A program made the position numbers and the translations under genes. Of a stretch of DNA of 64,000 bases, positions 9,100 through 16,917 are shown piece by piece. The DNA is from Anaerolineaceae bacterium UBA1415. Lineage in GTDB: Bacteria > Chloroflexota > Anaerolineae > Anaerolineales > Anaerolineaceae. Positions within the stretch are counted from its first letter, which is position 1. Each line of letters begins with the position of its first letter. A model generated the notes under the pieces. It saw only the letters and a program-made list of their open reading frames with translations, was not told the DNA's origin and did no database searches. The stretch lies in contig DBPR01000019.1 in assembly GCA_002305635.1 (NCBI GenBank), forward strand, positions 93,347-157,346. The letters run 5' to 3'.

Positions 9100-9929
9100 T
9101 CCAGCTCCGTTTCCAGCGGCTCTGTTAGTTCTTCCGCACATTGAACGGCGCGAGCGAAGATCAGATAACCGGTATGCGCAACCATTCTGTCAACTGGTCG
9201 GATCCTGGCCCAATCGGTTTTGAAGTGGCGCAAGGAGAGTTCGCAGACATCAATAAACGCGAAACCGCTTCGCTCGAGCACCCGTAGAAGGATCTCCACC
9301 TGGTTGAAAGTCGGCAGCAAGGTACCAAAAGCCCCGCCAGCCTTCAAGCTGGTCTTTACCTGCTCCAGATAATCATAAGGGTTTGGCAGATCCAGGAAGA
9401 TCGCGTCCAGGTTGCGTTCCTCAAAGCCATCTCCAGCATTCCCGGCTTTAAACTCGACCCGGTCTTCCAAACCGAAGAGCGTCAGATTTTTGATCGCCAG
9501 TTTTTGGACTTCAGGATTGCGTTCATAGGAATAAACCCGCCCTTCCTTGCCGGTCAAATAAGCCAGCACGGTCGTCAAACCGCCCGAACCGCCGCCGCAT
9601 TCCAAGACCCGCGTGCCGGGGCCAATGCCGAGGCGCATAACAATGTAGCCGATATCTTTGGGATACATGATCTGGGTGGTTCGCTTGATGCTCTGGACCA
9701 GATCGGTCAGGCCAGGCTGTAAGACAAAAAAAGGATGGCCGTTATGCGATTCAAGCCGAACACCCCAGGATTGTCCGATGATGTCATCATGATGGATCAC
9801 ACCCCGATGGGTCTGCAGGACTTCGCCTTCTTTTACGATCAAAATATGGCTCTTATGCGAGCTGCCGTGCAATTGCACCAGATCGCCATCTTGCACCCGA
9901 TTTACCATATCATTAGGGTTTTCTGTCAT
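9096..9929 (-). CDS. trmI: tRNA (adenine-N1)-methyltransferase TrmI
   Basis: A 277-residue SAM-dependent methyltransferase that makes m1A58 in the T loop of tRNA. The N-terminal beta-rich domain precedes MYPKDIGYIVMRLGIGPG. The SAM-binding motif is VLECGGGSGGLTTVLA near residue 115, YSYERNPE is motif II, and the catalytic segment is AIFLDLPNPYDYL. Length fits the bacterial TrmI family. Its ATG overlaps the stop of the upstream small membrane gene (ATGA), and its stop overlaps the NUDIX start. Confidence 0.9.
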   Translation of the reverse strand: MTENPNDMVNRVQDGDLVQLHGSSHKSHILIVKEGEVLQTHRGVIHHDDIIGQSWGVRLESHNGHPFFVLQPGLTDLVQSIKRTTQIMYPKDIGYIVMRLGIGPGTRVLECGGGSGGLTTVLAYLTGKEGRVYSYERNPEVQKLAIKNLTLFGLEDRVEFKAGNAGDGFEERNLDAIFLDLPNPYDYLEQVKTSLKAGGAFGTLLPTFNQVEILLRVLERSGFAFIDVCELSLRHFKTDWARIRPVDRMVAHTGYLIFARAVQCAEELTEPLETELD

Positions 9930-10210
9930 TGTTTCCCCTTCGGAAGGATGTTTTGATCAACCTGCCCGATCCAATGACCCAAAAACAGCAAAACCACACT
10001 TCCGGCGATCCCGCCTGCCAGATTGACCGGACCCACGGACATAAATTTAAGCCCAAAGCTGTTTGCCGCCAGATGCCCAATAAAAAAACCGAACCAGCTC
10101 AGCAGCAAATACAACAAGAGTCGGCCAATTCCTCCATCTCTCCAGATATGAAAAATGGCTCCCAGCAGTGTCGCAATGATGAATCCAAACAGATAGGATG
10201 ATATATTCAT
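9926..10210 (-). CDS. Small membrane protein
   Basis: A 94-residue protein with about three hydrophobic segments (IIATLLGAIF, LLLYLLLSWFGFFIGHLAA, GIAGSVVLLFLGHWIG) and a short charged tail. I do not recognise a specific family; the Gly-rich last segment loosely recalls transglycosylase-associated small membrane proteins. It overlaps trmI by 4 bp and is the first gene of that operon. No clear Shine-Dalgarno precedes the ATG. Confidence 0.7.
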   Translation of the reverse strand: MNISSYLFGFIIATLLGAIFHIWRDGGIGRLLLYLLLSWFGFFIGHLAANSFGLKFMSVGPVNLAGGIAGSVVLLFLGHWIGQVDQNILPKGKQ

Positions 10211-10349
10211 TTTTTGATCGTTCCCATAATGGCAAACCAGACCTCACAAGCAATATAGAAAGGCTGGCTTTACCGTTGATTTTGCAATACAAACAGTCTC
10301 AATGATAACATAATTCACCCCACTCTCTTTGGTTTTGGATCATTTCAGG

Positions 10350-10355
10350 TACAAT
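10350..10355 (+). promoter_or_regulatory. -10-like element abutting tatD start
   Basis: TACAAT ends 9 nt before the tatD ATG (10365), in the context CAGGTACAAT. The miaB element reads CAGGTATAAT. No Shine-Dalgarno lies between, so a leaderless transcript is likely. Confidence 0.45.
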
Positions 10356-10364
10356 AAAAACGTT

Positions 10365-11165
10365 ATGCTCTCAGACACACACGCCCATATTGATTTCAAT
10401 GCTTTTGATGCTGACCGCGCTCAGGTCATAGAACGCGCCAAACAAGCCGGACTTGGCTTCATGATCAACATCAGCATCGACCTCGAAACAGCTCAAAACT
10501 CGATCAGGCTTGCCCGTCAAAATCCTGGCTTTATTTTCACCGCGGTCGGGATCCATCCCAATTACACCAGCGACTATAACGAGAAAATGCTCGAAAAACT
10601 GGAGCGCCTGGCCCACGAACCGGAAGTACTGGCGATTGGCGAGATCGGTCTTGATTATTATCGCGATCATGCCACACCCGAACAGCAGCGGCGCGCTTTG
10701 TTCCCGCAGCTCGAACTGGCAGCCCGTCTGCACCTACCCATCATCCTGCACGAGCGTTCCTCGGCTCACGAACTGGTGCCCATCCTGATCGAATGGCAAA
10801 AAAATCTGCCCGAAAACAGCCCGATCAAAGCTCACCCCGGCGTTATGCACTCCTACGGTGCTTCACTGGAATATCTTCCACCCTTACTGGAAGCTGGTTT
10901 TTATTTTGGGATTGGCGGTCCGGTCACCTACAAAAACGCGCAGGACAAGCACAGTTTGGTCAAGCAATTACCGCTCGAGCGGATCCTGCTCGAAACTGAT
11001 TGCCCCTACCTTACGCCCCATCCGCATCGCGGCGAGCGCAACGAACCGGCTTATATCCCTTATATTGCCAGCAAGATCGCGCAACTAAAAGACCTCAGCT
11101 TAGCCGAGGTCTCAACTCAAACAGCAAACAACGCCTTCACACTTTTTGGACTGAAATTCGCCTGA
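10365..11165 (+). CDS. tatD: TatD-family metal-dependent DNase
   Basis: A 266-residue TIM-barrel hydrolase of the TatD/YcfH family. Metal ligands are intact: DTHAHID at the N-terminus, GEIGLDYY near residue 95, LHERSS, the His of GVMHSYG and the Asp of LLETDCPYL near 205. Members act as metal-dependent 3'-5' exonucleases or deoxyribonucleases. The ATG at 10365 starts the conserved MLSDTHAH sequence; an upstream in-frame start is not needed. Convergent with ppk2, with only 5 bp between the stops. Confidence 0.9.
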   Translation: MLSDTHAHIDFNAFDADRAQVIERAKQAGLGFMINISIDLETAQNSIRLARQNPGFIFTAVGIHPNYTSDYNEKMLEKLERLAHEPEVLAIGEIGLDYYRDHATPEQQRRALFPQLELAARLHLPIILHERSSAHELVPILIEWQKNLPENSPIKAHPGVMHSYGASLEYLPPLLEAGFYFGIGGPVTYKNAQDKHSLVKQLPLERILLETDCPYLTPHPHRGERNEPAYIPYIASKIAQLKDLSLAEVSTQTANNAFTLFGLKFA

Positions 11166-11170
11166 TCCGA

Positions 11171-12043
11171 TCAGTTTTCGTCAAATTGATGATCAGGAAC
11201 AAAAGTCTGTTCTTCAATAGGAGGTCTGACGTAATTGTCATCAATTTGTCTTGGCGGCAAAGACAAAACCTGTGGTGTCAGGTCTTCATAGGGGATCAAA
11301 CTTAAAAGGTGACTGATGCAGTTCAGGCGGGCACGTTTTTTATCGTCCGCTTCAACAACATACCAGGGGCTTAATTTGGTATCGGTATAGCGGAACATAT
11401 CATCCTTGGCCCGCGAATATTCGACCCAGCGCAGGCGCGACTCCAGATCCATCGGGCTCAACTTCCAACGGCGGGTGATATCGTCAATGCGAGCCTGGAA
11501 CCTTCTTTCCTGTTCCTCATTGCTAACTGAAAACCAATATTTGATCAGGATGATGCCAGAACGGATCAGCATTTTTTCGAATTCCGGCACGGTTCTGAAA
11601 AACTCCTCCACCTGTTCCGGGGTACAAAAACCCATCACACGCTCCACGCCAGCCCGGTTGTACCAGGAACGGTCAAACAAAACCATCTCACCTGCCGCAG
11701 GCAGATGTGCCACATAACGCTGAAAATACCATTGGGTCTTTTCTTTCTCAGTAGCGACAGGCAGCGCAACGACACGCACAATTCTGGGATTCAACTTTTC
11801 AGTGATGCGCTTGATCGTGCCGCCCTTGCCGGCGGCATCCCGGCCTTCAAAGATCACAACAACTTTTGCGCCTGTTTCCTTGATCCAGCCCTGCAGCTTT
11901 ACCAATTCGATTTGTAATTTTTCGATCTCACGATCATAAGCTTTGGTTGATAATTTTTTCTTTTTAGCGGGTTGTTTCGAACCATCATCCGCGATGTCAG
12001 AATCGGACTGTTCAGGATTCAATTTAGGATCTTTCTTAGCCAT
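11171..12043 (-). CDS. ppk2: Polyphosphate kinase 2 (class I-like)
   Basis: A 290-residue PPK2 that transfers phosphate between polyphosphate and nucleotides. The N-terminal ~60 residues are charged and Lys-rich. The core has the Walker A-like EGRDAAGKGG, then RYVAHLPAAGEMVLFDRSWYNRAGVERVMG (split around the Walker B Asp) and the basic lid region DDITRRWKLSPMD. A single PPK2 domain and WYNRAGVERVMGFC suggest class I, which favours NDP phosphorylation. GGAGG precedes the ATG, with a TATAAT about 50 nt upstream. Confidence 0.9.
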   Translation of the reverse strand: MAKKDPKLNPEQSDSDIADDGSKQPAKKKKLSTKAYDREIEKLQIELVKLQGWIKETGAKVVVIFEGRDAAGKGGTIKRITEKLNPRIVRVVALPVATEKEKTQWYFQRYVAHLPAAGEMVLFDRSWYNRAGVERVMGFCTPEQVEEFFRTVPEFEKMLIRSGIILIKYWFSVSNEEQERRFQARIDDITRRWKLSPMDLESRLRWVEYSRAKDDMFRYTDTKLSPWYVVEADDKKRARLNCISHLLSLIPYEDLTPQVLSLPPRQIDDNYVRPPIEEQTFVPDHQFDEN

Positions 12044-12120
12044 TTTAGCCTCCGAAAATGTTTTTTAGCTGGGTAATGCCATTATTATACAACCTTTAAC
12101 AAAAAGTAAAGGCTGTTAAT

Positions 12121-12831
12121 TTAAGAATTTTTACGCTTGTAATCCACGAAGCGATAACCGATCCCCCGCTCGGTCAGGATGTATTGCGGATCGGAGGGAT
12201 CGACTTCGATCTTTTTCCTTAGATAATTGATGTACAAACGCACGTAATGCGGTTCGTCTTCATACTCGTAACCCCAGACCTTGTTCAATATCTGGTCATG
12301 CGTCAAAACCCAGCCAGCGTTCTGCACCAGGTGATAGAGCAGCCGGTATTCAGTTGGTCTCAGCTGGACCAATTCCCCTTCGACCCAAACCTCATGTTTG
12401 CCAAAGTCGATCGTCAGGCGATCGTCAACCACGATCTGACCGCTTTCCTCATCCTTACTGAAGCTGCCTCTTCTCAATACAGCCCGAATGCGGCTGGTCA
12501 GCTCACGGGGACTGAAGGGTTTGGTGACATAATCATCGGCGCCCAATTCAAGCCCTTTGACCTTGTCCTCTTCCTGTCCTTTGGCGGTCAACATGATCAC
12601 CGGTATGTTCCCGATTTCCCGGATCATCTTCAGAACCGTAAATCCGTCGATATCCGGCATCATGACATCCAGTAAGATCAGATCCGGCAGCGTGGTACGC
12701 AGTTTTTCCATGGCCTGGGTGCCGTTGTTTGCCTCAACTACTTCAAATCCGTCCTGCTCCAGATTCAGGCGAATGATCTTTGCCAATCCACGTTCATCAT
12801 CAACAACTAAAATCTTCTTCTTTGCTTCCAT
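12121..12831 (-). CDS. OmpR-family DNA-binding response regulator
   Basis: A 236-residue two-component response regulator. The receiver domain has the acidic pair DDE, the phosphoacceptor Asp in LILLDVMMPDIDG, the conserved Thr in IMLTAKG and the Lys in VTKPFSP. The C-terminal winged helix contains LRPTEYRLLYHLVQNAG and the end motif RGIGYRF. The ATG at 12831 gives MEAKKKILVVDDE; a longer frame would run into the PP2C gene. No histidine kinase is adjacent. It lies 7 bp downstream of the PP2C phosphatase, so the two are cotranscribed. Confidence 0.92.
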   Translation of the reverse strand: MEAKKKILVVDDERGLAKIIRLNLEQDGFEVVEANNGTQAMEKLRTTLPDLILLDVMMPDIDGFTVLKMIREIGNIPVIMLTAKGQEEDKVKGLELGADDYVTKPFSPRELTSRIRAVLRRGSFSKDEESGQIVVDDRLTIDFGKHEVWVEGELVQLRPTEYRLLYHLVQNAGWVLTHDQILNKVWGYEYEDEPHYVRLYINYLRKKIEVDPSDPQYILTERGIGYRFVDYKRKNS

Positions 12832-12838
12832 GATTCTC

Positions 12839-13663
12839 CTAAAACAGGTCCACAACGATCACTGTGATATTATCGCTTCCGCCAGCCTCGTTTGCCAGAT
12901 CGCACAGTTCCTGGGCTCTCTTTTCGACGGGAGAAGAGGCCCGCACCGTCTCAACCAGCCTGGATTCGTTGACCAAACCCCACAAGCCGTCTGAGCACAA
13001 AAGCAGATGGGTCGGTTTGCGGAGTTCTTTTTGTCCGACATCGACCTTAAAACCATCCGTTTGACCCAAGGCGCGATAAAGTACGTTTTTCTGCGGGTGC
13101 AGCTCTGCCTCGGCAGCGTTGATCTGGCCCAGATCCACCAAACGCTGTACCAGCGAATGATCGCGCGTCAGGTGCTCAGGCGCGCCGGAATCGCCGATCA
13201 TATAAAGGCGCGAATCCCCAACATGGGCAAACACAAGCTCGCGATCGATCACCAATGCGGCAGTTAAAGTTGAACCACCACCATTGACGTTCTCCAAAAC
13301 AGCTTCCTGGGCTTTATGGACGGCTTTTTCCATCCTTTCCACCAGGAGATCATCATTGATGGATTCGAGATTCAAAGTCTGGAGCAAATCGAATGATTCA
13401 ACAAAATTTTGCACCGCGATGGAGCTGGCCATTTCGCCATTGAAATGCCCGCCCATGCCATCTGCCACCACAAAAAGACCCGCCCTTCTTTCCTGACCAC
13501 GCAAACCTTGCTGCACGACCAGGCTGACAGCAGCGTCTTCCATGTGATCGCGGGTCCTCCCGACCGACTGTGCCAGCCCGGCTAAGATCGTGATCGGTTT
13601 TCCATCTTCAAAAGAAGCCGGCAGCGCACATTCACACTTTGTTTTTCGTCCAAAAAGCTTCAA
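12839..13663 (-). CDS. PP2C-type Ser/Thr protein phosphatase
   Basis: A 274-residue PPM phosphatase. Motifs in order are RTRDHMEDA, LFVVADGMGGH (metal-binding Asp-Gly-Met-Gly-Gly), FAHVGDSRLYM, LTRDHSLVQRLVDLGQI, LLLCSDGLWGLV and GGSDNITVIVVDLF. All metal-binding aspartates are visible, so it should be active. The start appears to be TTG (MKLFGRK) with a weak GGTGA upstream. Such phosphatases usually oppose Ser/Thr kinases; no kinase is in the window. Confidence 0.9.
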   Translation of the reverse strand: MKLFGRKTKCECALPASFEDGKPITILAGLAQSVGRTRDHMEDAAVSLVVQQGLRGQERRAGLFVVADGMGGHFNGEMASSIAVQNFVESFDLLQTLNLESINDDLLVERMEKAVHKAQEAVLENVNGGGSTLTAALVIDRELVFAHVGDSRLYMIGDSGAPEHLTRDHSLVQRLVDLGQINAAEAELHPQKNVLYRALGQTDGFKVDVGQKELRKPTHLLLCSDGLWGLVNESRLVETVRASSPVEKRAQELCDLANEAGGSDNITVIVVDLF

Positions 13664-13688
13664 ACTTTCACCACTTTCTCACTTCTAA

Positions 13689-14204
13689 TTAAGGCTCAGG
13701 CGTGCTAATTTCCAAAACAAGAAGGAAATTCTCGGCTGCCCATCCGACACGGCTTTTATCCAAAAGCGCCTCACAATACCACCAGGTATAGCCGTCCTTG
13801 ACGATGGGGCCATCAATGACCTTAAAAGCTTCGTCATCCAATGCCAAAAAGTTTAGCTCACCAGACGTACCGGCTTCAGAGCGCATGCGCAAACCAACCC
13901 CCTGCGTGCCGCTCACCTTGACATAGCGCCCAACCGCCACCACACCTGGCGGCAGGATCGAAACATCCGCGGGCGTCGGGCTTGGCAATACCAACGTGGG
14001 GGCCAGCGTTGGCGTCTCCGTTGGCGCGGGAATGATGGTGATCAGGTATTGCGGCGTGGTTTCCATCGGCGCACGCTGCCTTGCCTGTGACCGGAAAACG
14101 AGGAATGCGACCCCGATCAGCACCAGCGCGAACAGGATCGCGCCAAGGATGCTTATCAACAGGATCTTCCCGTTGTTCTGCTTATCGTTCATGCTGTTTG
14201 TCAT
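13689..14204 (-). CDS. Membrane-anchored SH3-like domain protein
   Basis: A 171-residue protein with one membrane segment near the N-terminus (ILLISILGAILFALVLIGVAFLVF), a short Thr/Pro-rich linker and an extracytoplasmic SH3-like domain (VAVGRYVKVSGTQGVGLRMRSEAG onwards, split here for length, ending WAAENFLLVLE). Bacterial SH3 domains of this type often bind cell wall. AAGGAG at 5 nt supports ATG 14204, which overlaps the hydrolase stop by 4 bp. Third in line with the hydrolase and the PP2C gene. Confidence 0.75.
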   Translation of the reverse strand: MTNSMNDKQNNGKILLISILGAILFALVLIGVAFLVFRSQARQRAPMETTPQYLITIIPAPTETPTLAPTLVLPSPTPADVSILPPGVVAVGRYVKVSGTQGVGLRMRSEAGTSGELNFLALDDEAFKVIDGPIVKDGYTWWYCEALLDKSRVGWAAENFLLVLEISTPEP

Positions 14205-15205
14205 TTGCTCCTTTCCCAAAACAGATCCAGTTCGCGGAAAAGGACGCCTGGTTTTTCAAAGTGGGGCATTCCTTTCGTGTTCCTGCTGCGAAAGGCGCGC
14301 CAGTTTTTGTGTTCGTTCACCAGCTGCGGCAGCATATCAAAGCTGGTAACGGGATCATTATCGTAAACCGCGAGCACAGGCACCGTCAGTTTTTCATAAA
14401 AGCGCTCGCGCACATTATCCACATTAAGTTTTCCGCTCATCAGAACGATCGGAGCAAAGTGAGCACCTGGTTGATGCGAAGAAGTGTAGGCCAGGTCGAT
14501 CAGCTCAGCGGGTGAGCTGTAAGCAAATCTTTTATGATAAAAACTGGTGATCCTGGCCCGACTGGCAAAAAGATCGTAAACCGGCAGGCTCCACAAAGGC
14601 ACTTTCAACCACGACAGCAGCAGATCCCGCATGCGTTCCATTCGGTCGATTCCCTGCAAGGTGCTTGTGCCTGGCATATGAAATCCGGTCGGGTTGATCA
14701 TCGTGATCGATCGGAACCATCGCTCATCCTGCGCGGCTGCCATTGCCACATATTCGCTGGCGTTTCCCAAACAAAGCACGTGGCAAGCCTCGCCGATCTC
14801 ATTTTTGATAAAATCCAAAATGGCTGCTTCGTACATGCTGACGCGGTAAGGGCGATCCCCCTTTTCAGAACGCCCAAACCCCGGCAGATCAATGGCATAA
14901 ACCGGAGCTGCGTTGCGAAAAGCCTCAAAAACCGGCAGCATGTCATGGAGTCCGGCGTACAGATGAAGACCGTGTACCAATAAGATGGGTGTGCCTTTAC
15001 GCTTTGAATTGGTGAAATAATTGATCTTTCCAGCGGTTTCAGAGGCGTAAATCTTCTGCTCCGCGTCGAGAATGATCTTTAACTTTGCGTTATGGTCAAT
15101 ATAGCGTTTGCTATAAAGGATCCAACCCACTTTGACTGCCGCCAGTGCGGTTGCAATGCCAAAGAGGCTCCAACCAGCTTTTTCTCCAGATTTTTCTTTA
15201 CACAT
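14201..15205 (-). CDS. Alpha/beta-hydrolase fold protein with altered nucleophile elbow
   Basis: A 334-residue protein with an N-terminal membrane segment (SLFGIATALAAVKVGWILY) and an alpha/beta-hydrolase fold. ILLVHGLHLYAGLHDM carries the oxyanion strand and VYAIDLPGFGRSEK the next loop. At the expected Gly-x-Ser-x-Gly elbow the sequence reads CLGNASEYVAM, so the nucleophile Ser appears shifted or lost. The C-terminal PHFEKPG box is kept. It may be a non-catalytic relative or use a nearby Ser. It leads the operon with the SH3-like protein, PP2C phosphatase and response regulator. Confidence 0.75.
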   Translation of the reverse strand: MCKEKSGEKAGWSLFGIATALAAVKVGWILYSKRYIDHNAKLKIILDAEQKIYASETAGKINYFTNSKRKGTPILLVHGLHLYAGLHDMLPVFEAFRNAAPVYAIDLPGFGRSEKGDRPYRVSMYEAAILDFIKNEIGEACHVLCLGNASEYVAMAAAQDERWFRSITMINPTGFHMPGTSTLQGIDRMERMRDLLLSWLKVPLWSLPVYDLFASRARITSFYHKRFAYSSPAELIDLAYTSSHQPGAHFAPIVLMSGKLNVDNVRERFYEKLTVPVLAVYDNDPVTSFDMLPQLVNEHKNWRAFRSRNTKGMPHFEKPGVLFRELDLFWERSK

Positions 15206-15375
15206 CGCCTACTCCTTGGGTACCGGGATGGATATAGCCTAATTATAGTTGACTTTTCCAGCCAGTTCCAAAATCCTTACCGGAAACACAGACGAATTAA
15301 TCTGGGCATGCGTCCACTACAAGAATACCCGATCATCCCTGCTTCCAGCCTTGCCCATGATGGTAAAATCATGCT

Positions 15376-16893
15376 ATGAAATCTTACCGCTCGCGTGCAA
15401 AAAAGCGTGCCCAAATGTCGCGGGCCATTCTCCTGGTCATCGGGCTCGGATCGATCTTTGCCAGCCTGATCATCGCTCTGCGCGCCTATACCCAATACGC
15501 CGCCCAGCCGGAAATTGTTCCCTACCTGACCGAAATCGAAGGAATCCCACTGGGAGGCCTCTCGCTTGACGAAGCCAGCCAACGCATCCAAGAGGTTTTC
15601 AACCTGCCCGTTGAGTTGCAGTACAAAACCGCCCGTATGCAGTTTCCCCCTGCTGAGCTTGGCTTTCAGCTCGACCTGGCGGCAATTCTGGAACAGATCC
15701 CCCATACCACCCGCCCAATTTCCTTCAAAGCCTGGTTCTTCGGGAAAGATTCAGAGCAGAGTACACACACCCTCAAATTAGCCTACACGCTCGATGAAGC
15801 GTATCTACAAAACTTCCTCGACGAGATCTTCACCCAGCGTTATGACCAGCCCGCGGTCGCCCCGGCACCGATCCTCTACAGCACGAATCTCACCCCCGGG
15901 CAGCCAGGCTATCAGTTGAGCTCGCTCTCCCAAACGGTCGAGCAGGTCAAACTCGCCCTGACATCGCCAACGGAACGGATCGTCAACCTGACAGTAAACG
16001 AAACACCAGCGCCAGCCCTTTCCTGGCAAAACCTTGAAACCATGGTACGGCAGCTCGTCAAACTGGAAAGATTCAACGGACTTTTTGAGATCTACCTGCG
16101 CGACATGAAAACCGACCAGCTAATGCACTTTGCCATCAAGGATCAGCAGGATGTACCGGTCGACGTCGCCTATTCAGCCGCCAGCACGATCAAAATTCCC
16201 ATCATGGTCTCGACCATGAGAAGGCTTGAGGCGCCCATTCCCAATCAGGCGCTGAACTGGATGGCGCAAATGATCGGCGAATCGCTCAATCCACCTGCGG
16301 ACGGCCTGATGAAAGCCTACATGGACAATCAGAACGGGCCGCTCATGGTCACGGCTGATATGCGCGAACTTGGTTATCAAAACACCTTCCTGGCAGGCTA
16401 CTTTGAACCCGGCTCACCGCTATTGGAACGCGTCGATACGCCCGCCAACCAGCGCAGGGATGTTTATCTTGACCCTGATCTTTACAATCAAACCGTGCCT
16501 TCCGAAACCGGTGATCTGCTGACACGTCTTTATCGTTGTGCCAGCTCCCCGCAAGCCGGCCTCTTTAACGGGCAGGTCGATCAGGAAGAATGCGAGATCA
16601 TGCTTGGCTACCTCAAGGGAAATAAAATCCTGGCTTTGCTCGAAGCCGGCCTGCCGCCCGAGGCTTCCATCGCCCATAAACACGGCTGGACCAACGAAAC
16701 TGACGGACTGATCCACACGATCAGTGATGCCTCGGTCATTTACACGCCAGGCGGAGATTACGTTTTGGTGGTTTTTGCCCATACAGAAAACCAGTTTCTC
16801 TACGATTATGCCAACCGTATTTTTGCCAGGCTCGCTCAATCCATATATAATGCATACAATCTTGAAAACCAGACTTTCTGGTATGAAAACTGA
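15376..16893 (+). CDS. Secreted class A beta-lactamase-like / penicillin-binding serine hydrolase
   Basis: A 505-residue protein. A basic N-terminus and membrane segment (about residues 15-37) are followed by a region resembling VanW-type putative peptidoglycan-binding domains (IEGIPLGGLSLDEASQRI). The C-terminal ~260 residues are class A beta-lactamase-like. SxxK is STIK in AASTIKIPIM near residue 275, and KHGWTNETDG stands in for KTG. The role may be a DD-peptidase or a wall-sensing protein rather than resistance. A TAAAAT hexamer at 15364-15369 lies 6 nt before the ATG, suggesting a leaderless transcript. Confidence 0.8.
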   Translation: MKSYRSRAKKRAQMSRAILLVIGLGSIFASLIIALRAYTQYAAQPEIVPYLTEIEGIPLGGLSLDEASQRIQEVFNLPVELQYKTARMQFPPAELGFQLDLAAILEQIPHTTRPISFKAWFFGKDSEQSTHTLKLAYTLDEAYLQNFLDEIFTQRYDQPAVAPAPILYSTNLTPGQPGYQLSSLSQTVEQVKLALTSPTERIVNLTVNETPAPALSWQNLETMVRQLVKLERFNGLFEIYLRDMKTDQLMHFAIKDQQDVPVDVAYSAASTIKIPIMVSTMRRLEAPIPNQALNWMAQMIGESLNPPADGLMKAYMDNQNGPLMVTADMRELGYQNTFLAGYFEPGSPLLERVDTPANQRRDVYLDPDLYNQTVPSETGDLLTRLYRCASSPQAGLFNGQVDQEECEIMLGYLKGNKILALLEAGLPPEASIAHKHGWTNETDGLIHTISDASVIYTPGGDYVLVVFAHTENQFLYDYANRIFARLAQSIYNAYNLENQTFWYEN

Positions 16894-16917
16894 GCGAAAA
16901 GCTCACATTGAGCGATC

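Noticed and set aside
15376..16893. Beta-lactam resistance gene
   Set aside because: SxxK and a KTG-like motif are present, but the long N-terminal VanW-like region and altered motif suggest a wall-related protein. Resistance cannot be claimed from the sequence.
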